From Callipepla californica brunnescens (lineage: Eukaryota; Chordata; Aves; Galliformes; Odontophoridae): a stretch of DNA of 64,000 nucleotides. The stretch spans positions 620,001 through 684,000 of the forward strand of contig JALIRH010000019.1 of the NCBI GenBank assembly GCA_023055505.1. The letters run 5' to 3'. The notes under the pieces were generated by a model. The model was not told the DNA's origin and searched no databases. It saw only the letters and a list, made by a program, of their open reading frames with translations. Below, piece after piece: positions 20,520-36,842 of this stretch (positions are counted from its first letter, which is position 1; every line of letters begins with the position of its first letter). The position numbers and the translations under genes were made by a program.

Positions 20520-22816
20520 ACTGAGTTACCTAATCTTCTAGTCAAACATTTGAGACTGCTCTCTATTGCAAAATTAGGACTTCTCATGTTGCTGATTGAA
20601 GACACACCTTACATCAAACAACTGCATTGGCCAACAGAGTTTTAGAAATTTAATTCTCTTCTTATTACCCTTTTTGTTTCCCTCAAAGTTCATTGTTACA
20701 GAGTTCCCAGTACAGGTGTGGTGCTCTACTTGAGGTGCTCTCTGAAACGTACTGTTGTAGTGCATCTTCCGCGTACCTCTGTGCCATGTGGGTTTTCTGT
20801 TCTTCAGCACTGGTTGGTATGAGTTCTCATTGGGAGGAGCCATTTGTACTTGTTTATGAAGTCCTCCTGACACCACTGCCTGTGGTCGCTCTACACGCAG
20901 TGTGCTGAAGAACACTGTGATGTGTGGGCTGGTGTGCATAGAAACTAAGCCTGTTCCTCTCTCTGGGTGAAGTTCAGATTCACAAGAGAGGAAAGTATAA
21001 CAAACTCACACAAACAGAAACGTCTCTAGAAATGGCAGTATAACAGAAAGGGCCTACTGGCTGACGTGAGTAAGACATAAAGGGGAACTGGGCTTTGGGA
21101 CTCTTGACATCTTCAAGTACTCTTAGAGGACAGGAAGTGGGAGAGAAAATTCCAGAACCTGAGGGAGTCTGTGGGGAGTGGCTCCCCAAGCTGAGAAAGA
21201 TCTGAACTTGAGAGAGCGAGACTGGGTGTAGGTTATTGCAACCTGATAACAGAGACAAGAGCATGAAAACCTCTTGGAGACCAACCAGTTTCTGTGTTGT
21301 GCCCTAGATGGGCATGAAGATGAACTGCTGCCTGGGTGCCGCAGTGTACCTGGGAGCCGGGGAAGATGGTTCCGAAAGAAAAGGAGCAGCTCTGATGTGA
21401 TGGTGGCTGTTCAGAACGTTCCTTGACACGCTCTCCTATTGCTACCAGCATAATATTGTGCTTTGTGACAGTCATCACAGGAATGATACTTTGCCTCTAG
21501 GATGGTTATTTGACTGTGATGGAGGAGACAAGAAATGTCTGTAAATGAAGGTCAAGGAACATCCAAACACAAGCAAAGCCCCCGTGTGTGAGGAAGCCCA
21601 GGTCAGAGCTGCCTGTGACAGAATCCATTTATGAAGATCATCGTCCCTCTCACTGAGAGAGAAGTACCACATGATGGCTAGAATCAGAAATAACAATCAC
21701 CACCTTTTCCCAACACCAGGGGTCCCACGTCTGCGTTTGAAGATGAAGAGAGTTTTGTATTTGTGCATCCATGAAATTGTGGAGGATTGGGTAGAGAGAC
21801 ATTGTGTGGGGAAAGAACCAGTTTGTGCTTATTATGCCTCAGAGAGGCTCAGAGATACTCTCCTCATTTGGAGAATACCAAAACTCTCTGGGAGAGATTG
21901 CCTTGCTGTCCTTCTATGTTTAACTTACTCTGTTTAAATAAAGAATGTGTAAGTACTCATTCATTGGCTGGTAGAAAAGGATAACTGGAGTGTTTCCTGG
22001 AGTCCCCGTCACTGAGATGCTGTTGCTTCTCACAGATGCCTGGGAGGAAATAGAGGTACCCTCACTCTTATTCATCAGGAGGAGGCTTGGCTGCAGGTGA
22101 GGAAGAAATCTGGAGGCAGAAAGCAAGTCCAGCTGCTGCCCTCACCCCCAGGGTGGCAGTTTCCCTCTGTTCTCTGGCAATCCTGACTCTGAGTTGTGTC
22201 TTGCTGCCTTTCAGTGTTCCCTCCTCAGTGCTCCCACAAAAGGCATTTCAGCTGAGCTGTGGACTGAGAGTGTTTATTCTGCTGTGTTTTCAGCAGGAGA
22301 TGCCATGCAGGAAATTATCTCCTCTGTGGACCTGTCTTCAGTCATGAGAGGTGCTGAGGGGCCACAGTATTGGTCAGTTTTAAATTGGCAAATGCTTGAG
22401 GGAGACAGAGGAGCCACAGGGAAGGTGCTCCCAGCCCTTCCAGCCTGTAAAAGGCTGGTCCCTAGCAAGTCCCAGAAATGAGGGCCCCCCAGCAGCAGGC
22501 AGAGGTCCCACTAGAGATGAACAGCATTGAAGCTCTGGCTACTTTCAGCCTCTGAACTGGGGAGTGCTGACCTCCGGGAGGGATGTTGCAGTTTTCTGTC
22601 AGCCACCTGAGGGCAGCATTCTGGCAGGGATCCTTGCAGGCAGCAGCAGAGAGTCCAGTGGTGGAGGGGGCACGGCCTCACTCTGGCAAGGACAGCCCTG
22701 AATGCAGGGTGCTGCCTGCTTGCACTGTGACCTACTCTGCTGTGTGCAGCTGTGGTTGCGGGCAAGGTCCTAACTTAAAGAAAGGAACAGCTCAAGTCCA
22801 CATAAAACGATAGTTC

Positions 22817-22822
22817 TTTATT
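22817..22822 (-). terminator. Poly(A) signal of CYP copy 4
   Basis: AATAAA on the minus strand about 370 nt after the stop at 23191-23193; a second one follows 8 bp away, as in copy 3. Confidence 0.65.
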
Positions 22823-23190
22823 GGTTTATTAGCATTAATGTACACAACACGGTCCCTCTGCTAAGTGTGCTGCTCATGTTGGGACATGGACAGCCACAGA
22901 GTGACAGCTGTGAGCAAATCAGCTGTTCAGGGGGACTGCTGTGCTCAGGGTGCATATGCACACCTTGTCATTGCAGTGAGGTGCAACATCACCCTCCACG
23001 CAGTGGTGAGGAGGGCCGATTCTGTGAGGTTTTCAAAGCATCTGTGTTTGATCTGCCTGTGACTTTGTCTGTGCACTGTCCTCTGGACGCTTTGAGTTTA
23101 GGTGGGGCCATGCTCCTACAACAGGTTTGTGTTGGGATGGTGTAAAGGAGCAGACTGTCTCGGGAGCACAGCAGTGAGGTTTTGTGCCCC

Positions 23191-28088
<4,898 letters not shown>

Positions 28089-28140
28089 TTCCCAGGTGGA
28101 CAAGAGCTTCTGAGTGTGTTGTTATGGCTGCCTGAGCCCC

Positions 28141-28196
28141 TTTATATACTGAAGTGTTCTGCTTTCGTAGGTAAACTTCAGGATTTTGATCACGTG
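28141..28196 (-). promoter_or_regulatory. Core promoter of CYP copy 4 (TATA box and E-box)
   Basis: TATATAAA at 28141-28148 and CACGTG at 28191-28196. Similarity to the other copies' upstream flank continues to about 28400 and then stops. Confidence 0.7.
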
Positions 28197-28399
28197 GCTG
28201 AGTTAATCAGTCCTGCAAGTTAAACATTTGTTTTTGCCCTTTGTTGTGAAACCAGGACTTGTTTGGTGTTTAAAGACACACCTTGTATCAAACAATTGCA
28301 GAGGCCAACACATTTGAAAAATTTTAAGTGTGCTCATAAGACTACTTATTTCCCTCAAAGTTCATTGTCACAGAGTGCACAGTATGGGTGTGGTGTTCC

Positions 28400-30700
28400 A
28401 CTCCAGGTGGTGAAGTTATTGTTACAGCTGTGACACTGCTGTAAGGCAGGCACATCCACCACACTGCCCAGCCCTGCACTCCATGCAGCCACCCATTGCC
28501 CCGTGCCATCATGACAGCTCTGCCCCACTGAGCGGCCCTGGCCGCAATCCCATTGCTCACAGCAGCGGAACATCAGTGTTTTATTTACCCTGTCTGGTCT
28601 GAAACTGTGTCATGGGGAGGACAAAGTGCAGTGCTGTTTCTTGTGGTGGCATATAATTGTACGCATTGTGATACACTGTATAACACAGACTTTTGACCAG
28701 CAAGAAATAAGCAGCTGTGATTTCAGTTTCAATAAAAAAATTTATTTCCTTGCAATAAAGAAAATTGCCTAAAAAGCCCATCAGTTCTTCTGGTGTCTTT
28801 GTGACTCTTTTTTAAGTTGATGTAAATATATTACCTGTGTATTTTCAAATGGAATGTACAGGGTTGCAATCAGACACTGAACTCAAAGAAAAATCTGATG
28901 ATGCCTCTTTACCAACCTTCATAAGCTCTCTCTTTCCAAAGAAAATGACCCTTGCTACATGATCACAGCTTATTCCTGTAATCATTTTTTGTCAGCACAT
29001 ACATTTGTAAACAAATGTTTTCAAGGGTGAGCCACAGGAAGAGTAAAATTTCATCAAAATCAGTCACCTGAGAACTTACTATTAATCACAGCTACTGCCA
29101 TCAGACCAAACTGACACAAAAGCAAGGTCACATATCCCACTGATGTTTTTGGCGCTCTCTTCTCTATGTTTTAATTAAAAAAAAAAAAAAAAAGTTATCA
29201 ATATGCATTAACTGTATTATATATTTCACAAGGGCTGCTCCAAAAGTACTGCCTCCTATATTATTATGTTGGCTCATGACATCAGAGGTGGATGTTGGTG
29301 GGATGTCAGTAGAGACTTAACCTTCCTACCAATATTCTATTCCATGTTGTTGCCATGTGACAGATGGCAGCAGAGGGGCAGTCTGACAAAATGGAAGTGC
29401 ATATGGAGCAAAGGTGTGTCACTTAATTCCTCTGTGCAGAAAAGATGGCACCCACCAACATTCATCAGTGCTTGCTGAGTGTTCACGGAGACTGAACAGT
29501 GGATGAGAGCACAGTGAGGCAGTGGTGGTGCATTTCAGCAGTGCTGACAGTGGGTCACCTTCACTGGTGTAGATGTTTATGAGTACGGCATGCAGGTCTC
29601 GTTCATTGCTAGTAAAAATGCACAGCTAATGGTGTGACTATCTTGAAAAATAGTGTTTTATAGCAAAGAATTTGCGCAGTCAAACAGTACTATTGTGCTA
29701 TTTGTATCTGTTGTAGTTTCCATGGAAAAAAAAATAAGTAGCATTACTTTCGGAGTGTCCTACATATGTGTGACCCAAGATGATTCCTCTTCACTCAGTG
29801 CAGATCAAAATGCATGCCAGAAAGTTGGACACACACATTGAAAGGTGTGAGAAAGCAATCAAATGGGTAAGAAAGAGGTTTGGGAGCAAGAGATCTACAT
29901 CTTTCCTATCAGCAAAAGTGCTCTCCACTGCTTATAACAACTTCCAAATAAAGCAGTATGCTTTGGCAGATGTCATGTGCATTTCACTTGCCTTCCATCT
30001 CCACATCAACCAACATAGTAGTCGTGTATGTACAGAGAAATTAGTGATAACTGAAACCATTCCTAGCACGGGTATTGAGGTGGTGAAAGTACAGCACTCC
30101 CAGTGTTAGTTGTTTTTGTGTTTGTTATTTTTTCAAACAGAGCTACTGTTTAAGTATTTGTAAAAAATTTTCCTGTCAGCATAAAGAAACTATTGATCAG
30201 TTAAAGATTAAAGAGAACTATTTCTGTAGCTCTAAAGTACTTCATTTATTTGCTATTATTGAGCCAATTATCAGCAGCAAATGCAGTCTAATAAAGCACA
30301 CTGAAATGTCCATGCTGGCTATGAGTCTTGGATTTGATCCCTTTGCATACTTCTCTCTTTGATCTCGGTATCATCAGAGGTCACAGGATCTCAGAGCTGC
30401 CTGGACTGGAAGGCATTAGCGAGATGAGGATGCATCCTCCCTCCCTGACAAACCCAAAGATTTTCCATGGTGTCTTTCCACCATGGCTGCTAATGTCTGA
30501 CAGCTGTATGGCTGATGTATAGAAAGGGAAAGGCAAAGGGTACTGACAGGATAAACATTCTCTGAATCATGAAGGACTCCCTCTTATCTATGCTTCAGGC
30601 ACACTGACAGCTTCCCAGAAGAAACCCATCAGCTTCTGGGGTGTGGGTCCCACAGAGCAGATGGTCCTGCTGCCCAGCAGCCCGTCCCTGCTATCCCCAC
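28400..30700. other. Spacer between CYP array and ZP4, no gene recognised
   Basis: Sequence not shared with the array spacers lies between the CYP-type flank (ends about 28400) and the ZP4 upstream region (starts about 30700). It holds a mariner-type element (29231-29763), a 17-base A run (29177-29193) and AT-rich unique sequence with several AATAAA motifs near 28735-28760. No open frame here shows a recognisable domain or splice context. Confidence 0.5.
29231..29763. mobile_element. Mariner1_GG-type non-autonomous DNA transposon
   Basis: The left end GGGCTGCTCCAAAAGTACTG and the right end ATTACTTTCGGAGTGTCCTA form imperfect terminal inverted repeats. Internal landmarks (CAGCAGTGCTGACAGTGGG, CTGTTGTAGTTTCCATGG) match the common chicken mariner-derived repeat as I remember it. 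Length is about 530 bp, with no intact transposase frame. The precise ends and TA target duplication could not be fixed by eye. Confidence 0.75.
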
Positions 30701-31114
30701 ACACCCTGTATTATAAACATTGCTGCAATCCAGTGCCAGGAGTATTTAAGGAAAATCACATCTTCTCACATGTGCAAAGCTCCCCAAGCTCCCTAGTTTT
30801 CCACCAATTGCACACAGAGGACTGTTTCCATGCTTCCACGTTAGCAGACGGTGTTTGAAGCAGTGACACCTTTAACAGAGAGCTTTGTCACTCAGCTTCT
30901 GGCACTTATGTATGGAGTGAGCAATCAGTGCAGCAACAGAGAGGAAACATGGGGAAAAGAAGGCAGAACTGCTGGACTGGCCAGTGAGTGGAAGAACTCG
31001 AGAGAAGGAGTTGGAAAGCCCTTCTGGGGCTCCAGAGTGGAGTGCAGAAACAAGCTGTTCTCAGTTCTGTGTTATGTACACAGACCCATCTCTTGACATA
31101 AGCTCAGCTCCTAC

Positions 31115-31264
31115 CATGTGGTTGTTTGCTGGAATGCGTGCAAGCACACTCTGATGGATTTGGAGGCAGGGGGGAGCTGATCAGTAGAAGGTATTAAATC
31201 ACTGGGTTGGGTCCACCTGGACCTATTAGGACTTCTTGCTCCCAGCTGGCACCACAGCTTAAAA
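31115..31264 (+). promoter_or_regulatory. Putative ZP4 promoter
   Basis: A TATA-like CTTAAAAG (TTAAAA at 31259-31264) lies about 70 bp before the ZP4 ATG. E-boxes CATGTG (31115-31120) and CACCTG (31214-31219) lie 45-145 bp upstream of it. Oocyte expression of ZP genes depends on FIGLA binding to an E-box near the start site (established in mammals), which makes these candidate sites. The block is also preserved in ZP4 fragment 1 near 2150-2210. Confidence 0.5.
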
Positions 31265-31333
31265 GGGCCACGCTAAGGATTGCTGCTTCATGGTGCTTAG
31301 CAAGAGAGTGGGGTGGGTGTTGTAGGGCAGGAA

Positions 31334-34300
31334 ATGTTTGTGTTTGGTGCTGTGTACTTCTGGGGGTTGTTTGGTCCCCTTGCTTTGGTTGTGGGAACTT
31401 GGAGTAGGTCTTTTGCTGACCATGACCTGCTGGCTTGTGGTCAAGAAAGCTTGCAGCTCACCTTACCTCCTGGTTGGGAAGGGAATGCTTCCTTTGTGCT
31501 GACTGCTTGGGGTAAGTGAGGGTGCTATCAAAAGGCTTTCTGGCTGCTACTCTCTACAGAGTTGTGAGGTATATCTGGAATGTGAAGAATGCTGGCTCTG
31601 ATGTGAAGTGCTTTTAGCGCTACTTGTGTAACTGAAGAACTGATTACCTGATCTAGAAGTCATGGGTTTCAGTGGAATGCTGGGCCAGTATCTACACAGC
31701 CTTGGCTGCTAGGTTCTCTCACAGCCCACTGCTGGTACAGAACCTAATGTGGGCTGAGATGCCCTGTTTTCTACAGAATGGTAGAGTTGCATTACACCCA
31801 TGTCTTCAGCATGGGATGCTCACTCCCCTGCTACTGTCTCATCTCCCCTTAGATACTGAGGGGAAGGCACATGTTCTGCAGAATGACTCTAACTGTGGTC
31901 TGTGGGTGTCTGAGGCTCTGGATGGCTCCAGGAAAGTGTCAGTCTCCTACACCAGTTGTTATGTTTTTGGATGGGTAAGTGACCAGGGGATCCTGCTGGG
32001 GCTGCAGTGACCACTGCTCTGGCTGCTCTGACTAGTGTGGCTCTCTTCCAGGATGGTAATTACTTCATAATTGTTGGGCTGGAAGGGACAGATGCTGCTG
32101 GACAAAAGATTCTTCATGAAGAGAAGCTGTTTATGTGCCCTGCGGACCTTCCTGGTAAGACTGGCCACTCTTGAGGAAGTGCTGCCTGCAGCCATGAATA
32201 CCCCTCCGTGCAGAAGCCTGTTCCTAGACTGGCTGTAGGATGGGAAAGGTAGTTCATGTATGTATAGGTGACAGCCTGAAGGATGTCAGCACAGAGGGCC
32301 CTGGTTCTCTGGGTACTTGCAGGCTTCTTGTGCTTTCTTCTTCCCTTGACTTGTATGCAAAATTAAACTAGTGTCCCCTGTGCCCTTGACCTCCTGCTCC
32401 TGTGCTCTTTCTGCAAGTTCCTCATGTTTCTTGCAGCCCTGGATGCTCCTAGCAGCAGTGTCTGTTCTGCTGTCCACAGCCAGGACCGGCTGTCCTGTGC
32501 CTCTCTGCCCATCAGCCGGGGAGAATGTGAAGTGCGAGGCTGCTGTTACAATCCCAGGGACAAAGTGAAAACTTGCTACTATGGCAACACAGGTGAGTGT
32601 GGATGGCCATCTTCCTCTCTGGTGGAGCAGCTGGCTGGAGTACCTACTTTCCCTGGTAGAGCAGGATTGGTGTGTACCAGTCCTGTAGGAGACTTAAGGC
32701 TGTGGTTCTGGTTGTCAAGGGAACTTGCAGTGTCCAACCCATAATGAGTACTGCAATAGACTTGGGTTTATGACCAGAATTGGTGTTGCTATCAATCATC
32801 GTTGTTATCTAGTGCTGGTAGCACTTGTTAACAGCACTTGTACCTTGCTTTACTCCACATATGCTGTGGGGGGTTACAGGAAGGAGGTCTTGCTGCTCTT
32901 CTCTGCTCTGTGTGTTTGTTTCTCCTTGTACCTAAAACTGACTTTTTTCCCCCAGTGACAGCTCACTGCACACCAGATGGACAGTTTTCCATTGCTGTCT
33001 CTCGAGATGTGACCCTGCCACCTGTTATCTTGGACTCTGTGCATCTGGCCAGTGGCCGCAGTGCTGGCTGCATCCCTGTAGTGAAAAACAATGCCTTTGT
33101 TGTGTACCAGTTCCCACTCTCTGCCTGTGGCACTACTTTTCAGGTATGAGTTGCAGCTGAACTAGCTGAAGCTTGCAGATCTGGAACAACCCAGTGTGGC
33201 TTTGACTATGCTCTGGGGGCCCTATAGATTTCCAGAAGACAGCCATTGTTCTCCAGCTTGTCTTTACTGTAGCTGAGATGTCTGTCCTGTCTTTGCAGGT
33301 GACTGGAGACCTGGTCATATATGAGAATGAGTTGGTGGCATCCAGGGATGTGAAGATGGGGAGCCTTGGTTCAGTCACTAGGGACAGCACTTTCAGGTAG
33401 TACCTAAGGCCTGGTGCTGGGTTTCCAGTTCTCTGGACAAGTTCCTACTTGTCACAAGTACAGAATGTACAGCAGTCACCTAAGTAGGCTAGGGACTGGC
33501 ATCCTTCCAGTTGAAGGGAATAAAGCTGGTGCTGATCAGTGTCACCTGAGTAGGCAAGGGACTGGCATCCCTCCAGTTAAAGGGAATGAAGCTAGTGCTG
33601 ATCAGAGATGCCCTGTGGTCTCAAATCTGAACTCTGAAGAGGATTCTGACTAGTTATGAGGAAGCATTGGAGGAGACTCTTGAGATCTAACTAACTAAAG
33701 CAGATATTAGGTTATGATCTTGAAGAAAAGCTAGGCAATGCCACAGTAGCTAATTTGGCTGACATGGTGCTCCTGCCCCACCAGGTTACATGTCCGCTGT
33801 AGTTATGCCATTGCTGGGAGTTTTGTCCCCTTGAGTGTTCAGGTCTTCACACTGCCGCCGCTCCCTGCTGTCTCCCAGCCTGGTCCTCTGTCCTTGGAGA
33901 TGCGTGTTGCCTCAGGTATGAGAGGTCCACAGGTCTTGATCTGGCTTCTTGGGGTGGGGCTCTGCTCTCTGCTGGGTAATAAAGGAGTAAATCCTGCTAC
34001 TGCTTCTCTGCCTCACTTGGGATTTGATAGGATAGCTATGAAGGATACTCTCAGTTTCTTTATTTATTCCTGCTCTAGAATAGCTTTTTTTTTTTTTCTT
34101 TCTTACCCAGATGAAAGATATAGTTCCTACTACACTGACAGTGACTATCCAGTTGTGAGGGTTCTGAGAGACCCTATTTACGTAGAAGTTAGGATCCTTC
34201 AGAGGACAGACCCTGACCTGGTTCTATTGCTGCACCACTGCTGGGCCACACCAAGTATCAGTCCTCATCAACAGACACAGTGGCCTGTCCTGGTGAATGG

Positions 34301-35794
34301 GTAAGTGGCTTGTAAACAACTTTGGGTGTGGGGCAATGACTTGCACTCATTAACTTCTGGCCTCTTTCTCAGGTGCCCTTATGCAGGGGACAACTATCAG
34401 ACACAGCTGGTACCTCTGAGTACTGCCTCAGGTCTACTGTTCCCATCACATTACCAGCGCTTCACCCTCTACACATTTACCTTTGTGGACTCTGCTTCTC
34501 AAGAGGTGCTCTCGGGGTTGGTAAGCTGCCTTCCTGGCTGCCTAGCTTCCTCATGAAGTGGTTCTTACTGCTCCTACATTAGGTGGTCTCATGCCTTCAT
34601 ACTTACTTTGCCCATTCCCTGTGATGATTTTCACAGTGGAGGAGTGTGACAAAATGAGATTACTGAAGGGACAGATCTACTTAAGTGCCAGCCTGCTGCC
34701 TAGTGTGTTGAAATAGTTTAGGGTGCACAGTTCAATTACACAAATCAGATCTCTAAACTTTTTGGCTAAAATGACATGGCGATAGCTTTCCTGGAAGGCA
34801 TCTGGATTGTGAATTTTGTGAACTGAGTACTTCAGTGAAAAACTCTACCATTTCCTATGATATCTGCTCAATGCTCCTGGATCAACTAATACTCTAGACT
34901 AGTCCCAGCAGTGCTTGCTCAACTGAGCTAATCCTAGGAGTCCAGAAGTGCTGTAATTCCAAATCTGACCTAGTTTGAAGGCTGTGTGGAAAAGGTATCA
35001 AAGCTGCCATGCTGGCCAGGTTCAAAGTACCACACCAGAATATTCACTCACCACAGATAGTGAGTGATTCACAGTTGTGTTGCTTTCTTTCTAGGTGTAT
35101 CTGCACTGCAGTGCCTCAGTGTGCCACCGATCTGTGCAGGAGCCCTGCACCACCACCACCACTTGTCCTGCTGGAGCCAGTAAGTGTCTTAGCCTTGCTG
35201 CAGCCAAGGGCAGCAGGACTCTGGTCTCCCAGCTGGTGGGTAGGGGCACATGCTGGTCCTTGGTACAAGTTGACAGGCATTTCCTGCTCCTTTTCTCTGA
35301 GGAAGGGCTCTTGCCTTTAAGCCAGAAAGGCAGGGGTCATCGTAGGCTCTTGTCTCTGTTCTGATCCATGGCAGGTTTGGCTGAGGGTTGAGAAGGTGGC
35401 CAAAGCCTCCTGACCTCGAGGGCTAGGCACCTGTGTCTCTTAAAACTCATTTGCTCCTCCACAGGGGGTAAAAGGAGTGCTGAGCATACCATTAAGGACA
35501 GTGCCTCCCGTGTTTCCAGCAAAGGCCCTGTTATTTTCCTGCAGGATGGGATAAGACATGAAGCTGATGTGAACGATTTCAGTAAGTGTGTGGCACGATA
35601 TAAGTATGGACCAGTCCCTTCCCCAGCCTGGTTCTGACCAAGGCTTCTCTTCCCCCACAGGAGCAGCTGCAGCCCCCTGGGCTTTGGCTTTTGCTGCTGT
35701 GGCCTTTGGGGCAGTGCTGGGCATGGTGCTGGTGGCTGCTGTGTTGTGGTGGAGAAAGGTGCCTGTAATGAGTGAGATAATTGTGTTGCAATAA
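31334..35794 (+). CDS. ZP4: Zona pellucida sperm-binding protein 4 (ZP4), complete
   Basis: Twelve exons: 31334-31511, 31853-31974, 32052-32154, 32437-32592, 32956-33143, 33299-33396, 33785-33915, 34111-34300, 34373-34520, 35095-35179, 35465-35581, 35661-35794; 549 codons plus TAA, phases consistent throughout. Order of parts: signal peptide from MFVFGAVYFWGLFG, N-terminal ZP-N-like domain (ACGQESLQLTLP to CYVFGW), trefoil domain in exon 4 (about 135-186, with RLSC and RGCCYNP), ZP domain from HCTPDGQFSIAV (about 190-465), furin-type cleavage site RGKR (467-470), transmembrane helix (about 510-534), short tail. This is the ZP1/ZP4 architecture without the long repeat region of avian ZP1, so ZP4 is preferred. 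The product is cleaved, secreted and polymerised into the egg envelope (family knowledge). Two N-X-S sites are visible (NAS in exon 1, NDS in exon 2). Confidence 0.9.
33475..33606. repeat. 66-bp tandem duplication in ZP4 intron 6
   Basis: Two adjacent copies (33475-33540, 33541-33606), each starting GTCACCT and ending near GTGCTGATCAG, differ at only a few positions. It is entirely intronic. Confidence 0.85.
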
Positions 35795-35795
35795 A
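35790..35795 (+). terminator. ZP4 poly(A) signal overlapping the stop codon
   Basis: The reading frame ends CAA TAA, followed by A, so the AATAAA hexamer starts inside the last sense codon. The 3' UTR would be only about 15-25 nt. Such minimal 3' UTRs are a known feature of ZP genes. Confidence 0.8.
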
Positions 35796-36421
35796 GTGGT
35801 TCCCAAACCCATTAAGTCTGTAGGATGCCTTCTCCCTCCTCCTGAGTGCAAGGAGTAGAACAGGAGTAAGCCCTGGTGCTGTGTCTTTTTTGCAAGATAA
35901 AATAATCCTGATGGCTGTTTTCCAAATGCCATTTATCTAAGTTGATCTTGCTGTCTGCCTGTTCTGCCATGGGGTTGGTGCAACTCTGATAATGTTAAGG
36001 AAGCTGTAGGCTGAGCCAGGAGTGATGCTAGGTGGGGTCTGTATTTCTCTCAGATATCTGATCTTGGCTCCTCTCAAACACTGAGCTCAAGAGGGATAAA
36101 ACCAATTAAGGTATTTCTTCATCTGCTGTTTCTTTGGGGTATGTAGGGTAGCATTTGGCTGTAAGGAGTTGCCCTCTGGGGCAAGGGGTGATCCCCACCA
36201 GCACAGTCAGGGCTGTGCTGCTCTTTCCTGCAATCTCCAGGACAGGATAAGCTGTGCTTAGCCTTGTTGTTCTCAGGGCAGGAGCAGGTGATGCCCTCAG
36301 CGCTATCGTGCAATGGCAGGAGAGCTCTCGGGCTGGAGCCATTATCAGCCGGGGATAAGCCTAACACCTCCTTTCTTAAGGGAGTGCCTCTCGCAGCTGA
36401 ATGCTATGCGTGGAGCTTATC

Positions 36422-36776
36422 ACGGAATGTAGAGCACGAACTTACCTGCCTTCTGACCCATCTTGTAGCAGCCTGCGTTATTAATTATAGGGGCAATCAA
36501 AGCACGAGTGCAGACCGCACCTTCTGAGCAGCTCAGGAGCGATCCTCCGGCACCGCCCTTAACCGTGCTCTCTGCTGATAGCTGAAGGCGCTTTGGCTTT
36601 GGCTGCGGGAGCATCCTGCGCAGCCGGGGCGGCCGTGTGCGGGATGCGGCTGCCACGGCCCGGCCGGGAGCTCGCTGCCGCCCTCTACGGGCTGCTCCGC
36701 ATGCGGAGGCACGCGTTACGCTCTCCAGCTTCCTAGAGCAGCTGCGCCCGCCTGAAAAGCATCCAGCAGTAACCAT
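36422..36776 (-). other. CpG-rich block with first-exon-like structure
   Basis: Positions about 36540-36720 are rich in CpG (for example GGCCCGGCCGGGAG near 36658), unlike their AT-rich surroundings. On the minus strand the block leads to ATGGGTCAGAAGGCAG followed by a strong donor GTAAG near 36440, which would encode MGQKA at the end of a first exon. No downstream exon was found to the left, where ZP4 lies on the other strand. It may be the promoter of a non-coding or unrecognised transcript, or a CpG-rich remnant. Confidence 0.35.
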
Positions 36777-36836
36777 ACTCTAGCCCTGGTCTTCATTAAT
36801 AAGAGATCTGACACCAGTTATTTTGTAAGTGGTGGT

Positions 36837-36842
36837 TTTATT
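36837..36842 (-). terminator. Distal candidate poly(A) signal of the C8orf58-like gene
   Basis: AATAAA on the minus strand at the left end of a long AT-rich tract (36840-37350) with no coding potential. It would give a 3' UTR of about 3.6 kb and is therefore only an alternative to the proximal signals near 39870. Confidence 0.3.

Noticed and set aside
31290..31325. Upstream ATG of ZP4 (MVLSKRVGWVL)
   Set aside because: It runs into a TAG after 11 codons. The ATG at 31334 opens a proper signal peptide in frame with the ZP-N domain.
36106..36367. Cysteine-containing minus-strand frame resembling a disulphide-rich peptide
   Set aside because: No acceptor or donor, no signal peptide and no clear family pattern; it may be chance.
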